Positions 9,801 through 17,209 of a DNA stretch of 64,000 nucleotides are shown in pieces. Source of the DNA: Acidobacteriota bacterium. Its GTDB lineage: Bacteria > Acidobacteriota > Terriglobia > Terriglobales > Acidobacteriaceae. The translations under genes were made by a program, and so were the position numbers. The notes beneath the pieces are model-generated. The model was given only the letters and a program-made list of their open reading frames with translations, had not been told where the DNA came from and ran no database searches. Numbering within the stretch: the stretch's first letter is position 1; each line of letters opens with the position of its first letter. The stretch spans positions 1 to 64,000 of the forward strand of contig JARLGI010000120.1 of NCBI GenBank assembly GCA_031296115.1, in the 5' to 3' direction.

Positions 9801-10577
9801 GGAGCACTGTTTGCGACTCAGGGCAAGTACGATGCAGCCCTAAAGTCGTTGCAGGAAGCGATGAAGCAATACCAGCAGGCCAATGATCACACTTGGCTGA
9901 TGGCCGAGACGCAGGCGCGTTACGGAGACGTACTTTCGCAGGTCGGCCGTTTCGAAGAGGGGCAGAAACAACTGGAAGATGCGCTGAAGGTGGCGGCGGA
10001 CGTCAAGAACAATACCGTGACCGCCGAAGCTCTCAACTGGCTGGGTGACAGTTACTTCTACCGCGGCGACTACGCAGCGGCGCGGCAGCAATACGAAAAG
10101 GCAGCAGCGGTAGCGGCCAAGGCCAAGATCCGCGAGCAGGTCGCTGTGTCAAAGTTCGGGCTCGCGCGTCTTGATGTGGTGCAGGGCCGCAGCACGGCCG
10201 CGATCCCTGCCCTGCAAAAGCTAGTCCAGGAGAGTGACGCCTCGGGATTGAAGGCCCTCTCGGTGCAAGCGTCCAATTATTTGGCGCAAGCCTTGGAGGC
10301 AACCGGCAAGACTGACGCCGCCCGGCAAGAGTTGGATCGTGCCCTGAATCGCGCCGAGAAACTGGGGCTGCTGGTGGAGCAGGCCCGGGCGCACTATCTT
10401 TTGGCGCAGGCGTTTGACAAGACCGGCAAGGCCAGCCAGTCCACGCCCCAGTACCGCGAAGCCGTTAAACTGCTGGAATCAATCAGCAAAGAAGATGGCG
10501 CATCCCGCCTCCTGGAGCGCTCCGACCTGAAAGATATCTACCACGAAGCTACCAAGTCCTATCAAGGCGCGGCGTAA
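6888..10577 (+). CDS. Receptor Ser/Thr protein kinase with TolB-like and TPR sensor region
   Basis: This is a 1229-residue protein. A low-complexity Ser/Thr/Gly-rich N-terminus (1-100) precedes a PknB-type kinase (about 105-370) with GMGGMGAVYKARD (from 115), VGLKVI carrying the Lys, HRDLKPSNIM (from 230), DFGLART and MSPEQAMG. One TM helix follows (about 394-416, WIVVAAAVVVLAIGAVVGI). Outside the membrane a TolB/FlgO-like segment begins with VTSLAIIPFQNGSGDP (about 430-560), and about a dozen TPRs fill the rest, several being Kinesin-light-chain/NB-ARC-type with Y-x-x-A-L and D-E-A-L repeats. It likely couples a scaffold-type extracytoplasmic sensor to Ser/Thr phosphorylation. It starts at ATG 6888, with a GGTGGGG-type ribosome site just upstream. 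A terminator follows. Confidence 0.93.
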   Translation: MAGDKDGAGRRVQDGTAVSSGDSSAATTNPALGSEGMTLPGIDSADVTLAGVPTSSGPPQAASTPRSDPSDAVTIVESSGSGGSSTPHPIFSSIGATIFPEGDVLGGRYEIQKLLGMGGMGAVYKARDMEVERVVGLKVIRPDLAGDPAILARFKQELVLARQVTHKNIIRIYDLNEADGVKFITMEFIEGEDLRTILTRQGKLSAEESVSIIIQVCAGLQAAHSEGVIHRDLKPSNIMRDGAGRVVIMDFGLARTVQGDGMTRTGMMIGTMEYMSPEQAMGKELDARSDEFAVGLILYELLSGFIPFQADSAIASLVKRTQEQATPLTDVDSSVPVPLSNIVSKCLERDPNGRFNSVQELIDQLEIWQGKKAGQTVSAPVLPSAAAPAKRLPWKWIVVAAAVVVLAIGAVVGIRSGSGAGGAPAAVKGPVTSLAIIPFQNGSGDPSLDWLSSSLSENLSSDMGQSAHLHLVSPARLQQVLHDLHISPQSQLDLSQLKRIAEFTNANTVVFGQYAKFGDQIRVNATVNDLKNDRQYQVATDVASEKDLLAGLTKLAEEVRQKLASSPELLKELQSQTPFVLTKSVPALRAYDQGLQLSRSGKEQEAAKKFEEATEADPNFAMAYSQLAKSYQTLGFDDKAEQTSRRAVTLSDGLPARERYLIEATHARIMNQPEKAIEAYQNITQANPSDTDAQFALAGLYEDARNFDEARKCLAKVRAADGKNVYALLASGRVELRAGNAQAGLEFLNPAYSLAMQLDNEEVKASIEQAMGVAYEQLGKLDEALRNMQDALAIRKKLGLQRDMASSLYAIAGVQDTLGNSAAAFASYKEALAVLQQIGDKHGIATTLMNLGATYNDHAQYDEALKNLNDALTRFRELGDEPAQATVLNNIGTARFSMGEFQDALTYFQQAYQLREKLKLSADMTQSLHNLAETNVKLGQYDTALSQYLKALDSGRASADQSVIGQESSSLGALFATQGKYDAALKSLQEAMKQYQQANDHTWLMAETQARYGDVLSQVGRFEEGQKQLEDALKVAADVKNNTVTAEALNWLGDSYFYRGDYAAARQQYEKAAAVAAKAKIREQVAVSKFGLARLDVVQGRSTAAIPALQKLVQESDASGLKALSVQASNYLAQALEATGKTDAARQELDRALNRAEKLGLLVEQARAHYLLAQAFDKTGKASQSTPQYREAVKLLESISKEDGASRLLERSDLKDIYHEATKSYQGAA

Positions 10578-10597
10578 GCCGGCGTTGTGCGGAAGAA

Positions 10598-10630
10598 GCA
10601 AGAGCCCCGAATTTCTTCGGGGCTCTTTCC
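10598..10630. terminator. Rho-independent terminator after the TPR kinase
   Basis: A perfect 11-bp stem, AGAGCCCCGAA (10601-10611) with TTCGGGGCTCT (10616-10626), loop TTTC, is followed by TTTCC and preceded by an A-rich stretch. It sits between two convergent genes, so it probably works in both directions. Confidence 0.85.
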
Positions 10631-10649
10631 TCTGCATGATCGAACCGAG

Positions 10650-12131
10650 TTATGGCTTGTTGCGCTGGAAGGTGGCAACGAGGTCGGAGAAGCCCTGTCC
10701 TTTTCCCGAAACCACTCCGTCGTAGTCGTTGGGATTGTAGCTCGTGAAAATGCTGAACCAGTTGCTGGAACCGATGGGCTCGCCCTCCAGAAAGTCGGCA
10801 TTGGTTGGCGAAATCGGGTCTGTCGTGGTGAACGATGACTGGATCAATATTTCATTATCGGGAGGCTCGGTGGGGCACATCACAGGACCACTCTGGTCCT
10901 GGCACGTAACCGAATACACAATGCAGTTACCCCCGGTTTGCAAATAAGTCACGCAGACTTCATTGGCGAACCCCGTTCCCAACAGGCGCTGCTTGAAGAA
11001 GGTCGCCTGGTTCCAGGGCGTAGCCAGCACGTTCATGAAAATGCAGTTGGGATTACAGTTCTGGAACCCCGCTGGGTAGGTGACGTCGGCCTCGTGGCCG
11101 CCGAAGGGGAAGGTCGTCGGCGTTCCGCCATTCTGGATTTGCTTGGTGATCAGGGTCGCTACGTGCGGAGTGAATTCCCAGGCCAGGATGTCCTGGGTCG
11201 TGCCATTGCTGGGCTGGTCGGCGGAGAAACCGACCCATCCTGCGCCGCAGTTCTTCTGGCCAGGTTGGCACTGGGAAGTGTCGAGAGCCAATCCGTAACC
11301 GGGGTCGTTGATGGTGTAGGCGATAGGAGGTACAACCGTGGGAGTTCCGGGCTTGGGAGTGTGCGTGCCCTCCATGAGCGGCGGATTGAGCCAAATGCTC
11401 AAAGTGCCGGAGTTCCCGTTTCCCGTAGGTGGAGCGTATTCAATCACGACAGTATTCACCGGGCCATTTTGGCAGATGCGAGTGGTGCAAGCGCCCCCCA
11501 GCATCGGAATCGTGGTGTTGATCGACTGCTGGCTCTGGAACAGCAGGCAGCTTTCTACGTGGTGGTTGTTCCCGATGGTGTAGTCGCCGGGCAGGTGGAC
11601 AGGAGTGTTGAAACTCTGGCCGCAACTCTGTACCGCGACATGGTTTGAGTTCGGGTCCCAGGGATTTCCAAGGATATCGAACTCTACCACCAGGCTGTTG
11701 TTAATACCCGCGTAGCCGATACCTCCTCTGCCAGCACCCAACGCTGTAAGTCCAGCGCCTGTGGCGCCCATGGTGCCATCCGTCGCGGTAGAGTTCTGGA
11801 TGATAAATGCCACCCCATCGCCCGGGGCGCAACAGGTGGTTGGGTTGTGCATCTGGAACTCGAACCACGTGGTGAATCCAGAGGCAATGGGTTGCTTGAC
11901 CTGGAAGTAGCTGGACGCGACCTGTGGAGGGCCAAACGGCCAAAACGGCCCGTCGGTAAGGCGAAGTACCTTCTGGGAGAGCCATGTGGCCTGATGCGAG
12001 CTACCATTCAATTGCAGGTTGGCTATGGAGGAGAAATCCTCAAAGCGAACTTGTTGCGCCGCCGATGACCCTGCAAAACACAAAAGGGTAACGACGAAAA
12101 GAACCAACGGAAACTTGATTGCCGATCGCAT
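10650..12131 (-). CDS. Secreted L-type (legume) lectin-like protein
   Basis: This 493-residue protein has a clear signal peptide (MRSAIKFPLVLFVV... cleaved near SSAAQQ). The body resembles the concanavalin-like L-type lectin fold: FTTWFEFQM, GDGVAFIIQNS and SLVVEFDILGN are the strand motifs in which the Asp residues normally bind Ca2+ and carbohydrate, and NNSLVVEFD matches the usual FDT region. Many Cys pairs (TCCAPGD, QSCGQ, CTTRICQ, CQPGQKNCG, NCNPNC) suggest disulfides outside the cytoplasm. It may bind glycans at the cell surface or in the medium. The C-terminal 120 residues are not recognised. It converges with the kinase gene and has no operon partner. Confidence 0.72.
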   Translation of the reverse strand: MRSAIKFPLVLFVVTLLCFAGSSAAQQVRFEDFSSIANLQLNGSSHQATWLSQKVLRLTDGPFWPFGPPQVASSYFQVKQPIASGFTTWFEFQMHNPTTCCAPGDGVAFIIQNSTATDGTMGATGAGLTALGAGRGGIGYAGINNSLVVEFDILGNPWDPNSNHVAVQSCGQSFNTPVHLPGDYTIGNNHHVESCLLFQSQQSINTTIPMLGGACTTRICQNGPVNTVVIEYAPPTGNGNSGTLSIWLNPPLMEGTHTPKPGTPTVVPPIAYTINDPGYGLALDTSQCQPGQKNCGAGWVGFSADQPSNGTTQDILAWEFTPHVATLITKQIQNGGTPTTFPFGGHEADVTYPAGFQNCNPNCIFMNVLATPWNQATFFKQRLLGTGFANEVCVTYLQTGGNCIVYSVTCQDQSGPVMCPTEPPDNEILIQSSFTTTDPISPTNADFLEGEPIGSSNWFSIFTSYNPNDYDGVVSGKGQGFSDLVATFQRNKP

Positions 12132-12622
12132 GGAGAGTGCTTCCTTTTGCGCCGGATCACCGGCGTACTAGCTATATGACTGATTTACAGCCGACGACAG
12201 TCGACGGGGGCGTTCTCGCGCAATCGCCGCGGGTGAAAACTGCACCAAGGGTAGATGGCGAGATTTTGCGGTGATTGGGGGCTCAATGTCAAGCAATTCC
12301 CGAGAATTGACGGGCCTACCGCTTGCATTTGCGATTCCAGGACGCTTCAATCAACCAAGGTGGTTCTTGGACTACACACTTTTCGGTTGAAGACCCCAGT
12401 TCGGTCCTTGCCCCATCCCACTACGTCTTCCACCAGACATACCGGGGTTCGTCTTGTGAAGCATTAAAGTGTAACGATTGTCCAGGACTTGATGTATGAT
12501 GATAGTGCGTTTGTACGAACGGCGCGTCCAGCGGACATCCCTCCTGCGGTTTGAGCGATTCCTGCCTGCAACCTTCCGGTTCTCCAGCGCAACATCAAGA
12601 CTTAAGGATTAACAAGAATCAA
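12132..12622. other. Divergent intergenic region between lectin gene and csp
   Basis: This 491-bp stretch holds no supported gene. It should carry both promoters. A small perfect stem GCCGG/CCGGC (12152-12165) lies in the lectin leader. A TATGAT hexamer at 12495-12500 is a possible -10 box for csp, which would give a leader of over 100 nt, as is usual for cold-shock genes; I see no good -35 partner. Confidence 0.45.
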
Positions 12623-12823
12623 ATGGAACAAGGAACTGTAAAGTGGTTTAACGATGCCAAGGGTTTTGGCTTTATTTCACGTCAGAACGGCGAAGATGTT
12701 TTCGTCCATTTCTCCGCCATCCAGTCGAACGGCTTCCGTTCGCTGCAGGAAGGCCAGGCGGTGAGTTTCGACGTGAAGCGTGGAGCAAAAGGCTGGCAGG
12801 CTGAGAACGTTCAAGTTCTCTAA
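12623..12823 (+). CDS. cspA: Cold-shock domain RNA chaperone
   Basis: The product is 66 residues, the standard size of single-domain CspA proteins that melt RNA secondary structure. The start [18 protein letters not shown] holds RNP1 (KGFGFI), and DVFVHFSAI holds RNP2; the domain ends with [11 protein letters not shown] chose ATG 12623 because the domain begins exactly there; an upstream in-frame ATG at 12551 would add a non-family leader. The closest purine-rich site, AAGGA at 12604-12608, is rather far from the start. A strong terminator follows and an RNA-binding RRM gene comes next. The symbol is a family label, since paralogues cannot be told apart. Confidence 0.93.
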   Translation: MEQGTVKWFNDAKGFGFISRQNGEDVFVHFSAIQSNGFRSLQEGQAVSFDVKRGAKGWQAENVQVL

Positions 12824-12838
12824 ACAGAAAGAACGAGC

Positions 12839-12868
12839 GAGGGCGGCGTGTGCTGCCCTCTGCTTTTT
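12839..12868 (+). terminator. Terminator after csp
   Basis: GAGGGCGGC (12839-12847) pairs with GCTGCCCTC (12852-12860) with one G-T wobble and loop GTGT, followed by TGCTTTTT. It ends the csp transcript before the RRM gene. Confidence 0.85.
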
Positions 12869-12977
12869 ACGCGGCTATAAGTTCAGTTGAGTCTTTGGTC
12901 GTCAAAACCCCAACCGGAAGCCGTGCACGCTGATTGCTCTCGCACAGCCACGCGGCTCAACTCAGAAACGAGGAACT

Positions 12978-13340
12978 ATGAAGAACATCTATGTGGGGAA
13001 CTTAACCTTCGATGCGACTGAAGACCAAGTCCGCGGACTATTTGAAGCCTACGGCCCAGTCGACAAAGTCAGTATCGTGACCGACCGTGACACAGGACAG
13101 CCGCGAGGATTTGCCTTCGTCGAGATGTCGGACGACGACTCGGCTGGCAAGGCGATGGAAGCCCTGAACGGTACCAACCTTGGCGGACGGAACCTGACGG
13201 TGAACGAAGCCCGTCCCAAGACCGACCGGCCGCGTCGCGAAGGCGGCGGCGGACGCGGCGGCTTCGGTCGCAGCGGCGGTGGTGGCGGTGGCCGTGGCCG
13301 CTCGGGCGGCGGCGGTGGCGGCGGTTACGGACGCTACTAA
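12978..13340 (+). CDS. Small RRM RNA-binding protein with Gly/Arg-rich tail
   Basis: A 120-residue protein with one RNA-recognition motif (residues 1-80): RNP2 is IYVGNL at the N-terminus and RNP1 is RGFAFVEM near residue 47. The tail (about 85-120) is almost only Gly, Arg and Ser with RGG-like units and ends GGGYGRY. These glycine-rich RNA-binding proteins are common in cyanobacteria and acidobacteria and are often cold-induced; pairing with csp just upstream fits an RNA-chaperone role, but a terminator separates the two, so they are probably transcribed independently. A GAGGA ribosome site lies directly before ATG 12978. Confidence 0.93.
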   Translation: MKNIYVGNLTFDATEDQVRGLFEAYGPVDKVSIVTDRDTGQPRGFAFVEMSDDDSAGKAMEALNGTNLGGRNLTVNEARPKTDRPRREGGGGRGGFGRSGGGGGGRGRSGGGGGGGYGRY

Positions 13341-13375
13341 GCTTCGCTGCTCGAATAAAGAATGTACAAAATTTG

Positions 13376-13414
13376 ATGCCGGAGCTGATCTTGCGAGATC
13401 GGCTCCGGCATTCG
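13376..13414. terminator. Long stem-loop after the RRM gene
   Basis: TGCCGGAGC (13377-13385) pairs with GCTCCGGCA (13402-13410), and an inner GATCT/AGATC extends the stem. The T-rich side (CAAATTTTG read on the minus strand) is upstream, and the plus-strand tail is only TTCG, so it is a plausible but not classic terminator for the RRM transcript. Confidence 0.55.
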
Positions 13415-13501
13415 TGCTTGCGGATGCTGTGCCCGTAAGAGTGAACGTGGCATCGGCGACGAGTCTGCTACGCTTGACCGTTTCGCAGTCCTCGGTTTGC
13501 T

Positions 13502-14269
13502 ATGGATCAAGACTCCCGCACCGCCATCGAGTTTGCCGATGTAGGCTTCCGCGTGGCCGATGGTAAGGCTCTGCTCGAGGGCGTGAACCTGCAGATCCAG
13601 CGCGGCGAAGCCTTGATGCTGCTCGGTCGCAGCGGTTCCGGCAAGACGACCTCGCTGAAGATGATCAATCGCCTGCTCACTCCCACCGCGGGCGAGGTGC
13701 GCGTGGACGGAACTCCCACATCTGAGTGGGACGTGATCCAGTTGCGGCGGCGTATCGGCTACGCCATCCAGGACGTCGGCCTGTTTCCTCATTACACTGT
13801 CCGCGAAAACGTGGCGCTGGTTCCGAAACTCGAACAGTGGGAGAGCGGCAGAATTAACGCGCGCGTAGACGAAGTCCTGGCGCTGGTCGGGCTTTCCGGT
13901 AGTGAGTTCGCCGGACGCTATCCGCATGAACTTTCGGGCGGGCAGCGCCAGCGGGTTGGACTGGCTCGAGCTCTCGCGGCCGATCCGCCGATCCTGCTGA
14001 TGGATGAGCCCTTCGGTGCGCTCGATCCGATTACGCGGGCCGAACTCCAGATGGAATTCAAGAAGCTGCAGCAAAGCTTGGGGAAAACTATCGTTTTCGT
14101 CACGCACGACGTTGGCGAGGCTTTGCTGCTGGGCAGTCAAATCGGCCTGATGGAGAATGGCCGCCTGCGGGGCGTTTATTCGCCGGAAGAATTTCTGCAG
14201 GCGGGCGATTCTGCCATCAAGGCATACCTCGATGTTTTCCGCGCCGGGCAACAGATGTTTCGCAATTGA
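13502..14269 (+). CDS. opuCA: Osmoprotectant (glycine betaine/choline-type) ABC transporter ATPase
   Basis: A 255-residue ATP-binding subunit that powers uptake through the permease encoded next. Walker A is GRSGSGKTT (42-50), the signature LSGGQRQRVG lies near 143, Walker B ILLMDEPFGALD near 163, and the H-loop is in VFVTHDVGEAL. Length and the ALDPITRAELQ segment fit the OpuC/ProV-like QAT family, but without the C-terminal CBS pair that OpuCA of Firmicutes carries. It is the first of three genes spaced 6 and 0 bp apart. Substrate could be glycine betaine, choline, carnitine or another quaternary amine. Confidence 0.9.
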   Translation: MDQDSRTAIEFADVGFRVADGKALLEGVNLQIQRGEALMLLGRSGSGKTTSLKMINRLLTPTAGEVRVDGTPTSEWDVIQLRRRIGYAIQDVGLFPHYTVRENVALVPKLEQWESGRINARVDEVLALVGLSGSEFAGRYPHELSGGQRQRVGLARALAADPPILLMDEPFGALDPITRAELQMEFKKLQQSLGKTIVFVTHDVGEALLLGSQIGLMENGRLRGVYSPEEFLQAGDSAIKAYLDVFRAGQQMFRN

Positions 14270-14275
14270 GCAACT

Positions 14276-14905
14276 GTGAACTTCCTCTTTACTCATAAAC
14301 GCGAAGTGGCGACCCTCACCGCGGAACATCTCTGGCTCGTCGGCGTCTCGATGTTGTTGGCCATCGTCATCGGCGTACCGCTGGGAATTCTGCTGACGCG
14401 CCGGCCGAAATGGAAGGCCCTTGTGCTCGGCAGTACCAATGTCATCCAGACAATTCCCAGCCTCGCGCTCTTCGGGCTGCTGTTGCCGCTGCCGTGGCTG
14501 GGCGCGCGTGCCGATCGCCTGGCGATCCTCGCTCTCGCTCTTTACGCCTTGCTTCCCATCGTGCGTAACACATATGTCGGCATTGTCGGCATCAGCGCAC
14601 CCGTCCGCGAAGCAGCGGTCGGAATGGGACTCACATCTGCGCAACTGCTGTGGCATGTCGAGCTTCCGCTGGCGTTGCCGGTCATGCTTTCCGGCATCCG
14701 CGTGGCGGCGGTGATCACCATTGGCGTCGCGACCATCGCGGCGGCAATCGGCGCGGGCGGTCTCGGCGAGTTCATCTTTCGCGGCATCGCCATGGTGGAC
14801 AATGGCGTAATTCTCGCCGGTGCAATTCCCGCCGCGCTGATGGCGCTTGCCGCCGATCTGCTGCTGAGCGGCGTCGAGAAGCTGCTGGTCCGCAGGACGC
14901 ATTAG
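14276..14905 (+). CDS. opuCB: Osmoprotectant ABC transporter permease
   Basis: A 209-residue inner-membrane protein with five or six TM helices (for example LWLVGVSMLLAIVIGVPLGI near the start). The coupling-helix loop appears as REAAVGMGLTSAQLLWHVELP, the EAA motif that contacts the ATPase. Family members are OpuCB/OpuBB/YehW permeases for quaternary amines. GTG 14276 starts 6 bp after the ATPase stop, and the stop abuts the start of the substrate-binding gene. Only one permease gene is present, so a homodimer is expected. Confidence 0.9.
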   Translation: MNFLFTHKREVATLTAEHLWLVGVSMLLAIVIGVPLGILLTRRPKWKALVLGSTNVIQTIPSLALFGLLLPLPWLGARADRLAILALALYALLPIVRNTYVGIVGISAPVREAAVGMGLTSAQLLWHVELPLALPVMLSGIRVAAVITIGVATIAAAIGAGGLGEFIFRGIAMVDNGVILAGAIPAALMALAADLLLSGVEKLLVRRTH

Positions 14906-15787
14906 ATGGACCGCCGCACCTTCGTCTCCGGACTGATGCTTCTGGCCGTGGGGTGCTCGCCTCGTAGAACGGCAATCACCGTTGGCTCCAAGAACTTCAC
15001 GGAACAACTCGTGCTCGGCGAACTGCTCGCGCAATACCTGGAGAGCGTTTGCCATCAGCCGGTGGAGCGCCGCTTCTATCTCGCCGGCACCTATATCTGC
15101 CAGCAGGCAATCATGGCGGGACGCATCGACACCTATGTCGAATACACGGGGACCGCGCTGGCCGCGATCCTGAAGCAGCATCCGTCGGGCGACTCGCAAG
15201 CCGTCTACCAGCAGGTGAAGGAGCAATACCGGCAGAAGTTCAATCTTGAGGTTATGCCGCCGCTCGGATTCAACAACAGCTTCGCCATGGTGATGCGCGG
15301 CGACGATGCCCGACGGCTGGGCGTGAGCACACTGTCGCAACTGGCGGCAGTTGCTCCGCAATTGCGGCTCGGCGTGGGCTACGAGTTTCTGGAGCGCGAG
15401 GACGGGTACAAAGGCCTGGTCAACCTGTACGGCTTGAAGTTTGCGGAAGCTCCGCGCGTAATGGATCTCGGGTTACTTTATCGCGCGCTGGAGAACAAGT
15501 CGGTGGACATCGTCGCCGGCAACAACACCGATGGGTTGATCGCAGCGCTGGGGCTGGTCGTGCTCGAGGATGACAAACATTATTTTCCGCCCTACGACGC
15601 CGTGCCGATTGTGCGGCCGCAGCTCTTCCAGATGTGTTCGTCGGCACGAGCGGCTTTTGAACACCTTGCCGGGCGCATCAGCGCCGACGACATGCGGCAG
15701 GTGAACTACGCCGTCGATGGCCAGAAAAAAGACGCAGCCGTCGTGGCGCGCGAATTCCTCGTCAGTCACCATCTACTGTCATCCTGA
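14906..15787 (+). CDS. opuCC: Osmoprotectant-binding lipoprotein
   Basis: A 293-residue substrate-binding protein of the OpuAC/OsmX family. The N-terminus (MDRRTFVSGLMLLAVGC) ends in a lipobox with Cys17, so it is probably anchored to the outer face of the inner membrane. The mature domain starts ITVGSKNFTEQLVLGELLAQ, the family hallmark, and contains YVEYTGTALAAIL and the later NTDGLIAALGLVVLEDD segment. ATG directly follows the permease TAG, so translation is probably coupled. The last codons and the TGA lie inside a dispersed CATCCTGAG-type repeat, which has apparently set the 3' end of the gene. Confidence 0.9.
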   Translation: MDRRTFVSGLMLLAVGCSPRRTAITVGSKNFTEQLVLGELLAQYLESVCHQPVERRFYLAGTYICQQAIMAGRIDTYVEYTGTALAAILKQHPSGDSQAVYQQVKEQYRQKFNLEVMPPLGFNNSFAMVMRGDDARRLGVSTLSQLAAVAPQLRLGVGYEFLEREDGYKGLVNLYGLKFAEAPRVMDLGLLYRALENKSVDIVAGNNTDGLIAALGLVVLEDDKHYFPPYDAVPIVRPQLFQMCSSARAAFEHLAGRISADDMRQVNYAVDGQKKDAAVVAREFLVSHHLLSS

Positions 15788-15830
15788 GTGCGCCCGCTTT
15801 GTTTTCGCGGGCCAGTCGAAGTGCCCCCAG
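15778..15830. repeat. Dispersed CATCCTGAG-type repeat overlapping the opuCC stop
   Basis: GTCATCCTGAGTGCGCCCGC then TTTGTTTTCGCGGGCCAGTCGAAGTGCC. Related copies with the same ends (GTCATCCTGAG ... GTCGAAG) occur near 41408-41482, 62555-62609 and 62620-62647, and a diverged pair near 56435-56512. Confidence 0.65.
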
Positions 15831-15945
15831 TCCCGCTGCGACCTTCCCCGGCAATCTCCGCATCTCTTTCTCGACCAACCGTAGAGTCGATCCAAAGTTG
15901 CCGGATGGGTGCGTACTGACGATAATCGAACTGGACAAATAACCC

Positions 15946-16537
15946 GATGCTCATTCGCTCCCGCTTTGCTCAACGCTCCTTTGCACGCACCTGAGCTTGC
16001 CGCTGCTGGCGCAAGCTCCGACAGAAACCATCACCATTGATGCGCGCGCGCCGGCGCATCCCTTTCCGCACTTTTGGGAGCAGATGTTCGGCTCCGGGCA
16101 CGCCTCGCTTAGCCCCGCGCCGCCTATCGCGGAGACCTGCGGGCGGTGCGGCAGATCACCGGCTTCCAGTACGTTCGCTTCCACGGCATCTCTCTCGGCG
16201 ACGTCGGCGTGTACGACGAGGACAAGCAGGGCCATCCGATTTACAACTTCTCCTAGGTTGACCAGATTAAGACGGCCTGCTGGCCAACAACGCAAAGACC
16301 TTCGTGGAGCTCAGTTTCATCCCCTACAAGCTGGCGGCGCGCCCTGATCTGCAATCCTCGTGGTATCACCCGAACGTTTCGCCGCCCAGGGACTACGCCA
16401 AGTGGGATGACCTCGTCACCCAGTTCACCAAGCACCTGGCCGACCGCTATGGCATCGATGAAGTCGCCAACTGGTCCGATGGCAGCGTCACTCTGCAATT
16501 GCCGGTGAATGGGCTGGCGATCATCCAGGTGCGGTAG
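15946..16537 (+). pseudogene. Glycoside hydrolase family 39-like (beta-xylosidase-type) pseudogene
   Basis: Pieces in different frames reconstruct one secreted glycosidase. One frame gives LSLPLLAQAPTE (signal-peptide end) and FPHFWEQMFGSGHASL; a second gives RAVRQITGFQYVRFHGISLGDVG and YDEDKQGHPIYNFS, then a TAG at 16255; the third gives AKTFVELSFIPYKLAARPD, NVSPPRDYAKWDDLVTQFTK and YGIDEVANW. The expected W-N-E-P-N catalytic block should follow, but the text jumps to SDGSVTLQLPVNGLAIIQVR, which resembles the extreme C-terminus. So most of the enzyme, including both catalytic Glu residues, has been deleted and the rest has frameshifts and a nonsense codon. Family assignment rests on remembered GH39 sequences. 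Confidence 0.7.
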
Positions 16538-17203
16538 GAGGACAGTCCCCGAAGCGAGCTTGGCCATTTGATCTCGTCACATCGACGGGATTACGCCCGT
16601 TGGACAACGCCGAGCCTTCTATACCCCCCCACCCCTCACGCATGGAAACGCTTGAAGATAGGATAGTTATCTGACTTTTCGTGGTGAGAGCTTGGTAACA
16701 AAGGAGTTATCGCATCATCTAGATCATAAAAGACTTAGACCTGAAGTTTTAGGATAGATTGAGTATTGGTTTGGGCGGATCCGCTAAGTTCCTAGCTCAG
16801 CAGGAAGGCCGGAACGGCTGAATCTCGATTGTCAAGACTGGTACAGAGCCCCTCCGACTAGTCAGCGGCGGCTGGGCACACATCTCCCAACTCGTCAGAG
16901 TAGCGCCGCATGCCAGCTTGTCAAGTTACGAAGGTGCATTGGACTTTCGTAACCTGAAAAACTGGCGAGGGTAACCTGCGGCCCGCGGACCGTTCAATGG
17001 ATATAGCGAACGGATTGCCTGCAAACCTTGCGCTTCGCTGTCGGTGGCTTTGCCAATCCTATACAAGCTGCGATACTTGAGGGGTAGGTGCGGTTCTAAT
17101 TGCTGGGTATGCCGGGGCTGAAGCCCCGGGATGGGCAAGGGATTGAACGCGGACCTAAAGGTCCGCTCTTCCACCAAAGGCCCTTGGAAATCCGCGCTGC
17201 CAG
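16538..17203. other. 666-bp stretch without a gene upstream of metH
   Basis: I find no credible gene. The first 300 bp are unusually AT-rich (for example around 16660-16770) compared with the neighbours. The last 100 bp hold two perfect stem-loops. I looked for a cobalamin or SAM riboswitch ahead of metH and did not see the conserved elements. The single minus-strand frame here (16926-17210) has no recognisable protein features. Confidence 0.5.
17112..17166. repeat. Two short perfect palindromes upstream of metH
   Basis: CCGGGGCT-GA-AGCCCCGG (17112-17129) and GCGGACCT-AA-AGGTCCGC (17149-17166), each an 8-bp stem with a 2-nt loop. A pair of the same design (GGCACGGCT-TC-AGCCGTGCC and AGTCCC-ATA-GGGACT) recurs at 62471-62527, so this looks like a dispersed REP-like element. 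Confidence 0.65.
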
Positions 17204-17209
17204 GTGCCA

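Noticed and set aside
13337-15361. Long minus-strand open frame of 674 codons
   Set aside because: It is wholly antisense to the opuC genes, which have clear motifs. The translation is rich in His, Arg and Gln, as expected for the complement of GC-rich coding DNA.
16680-17203. Cobalamin or SAM riboswitch ahead of metH
   Set aside because: I looked for the conserved cobalamin box and the SAM-I core and could not find them.
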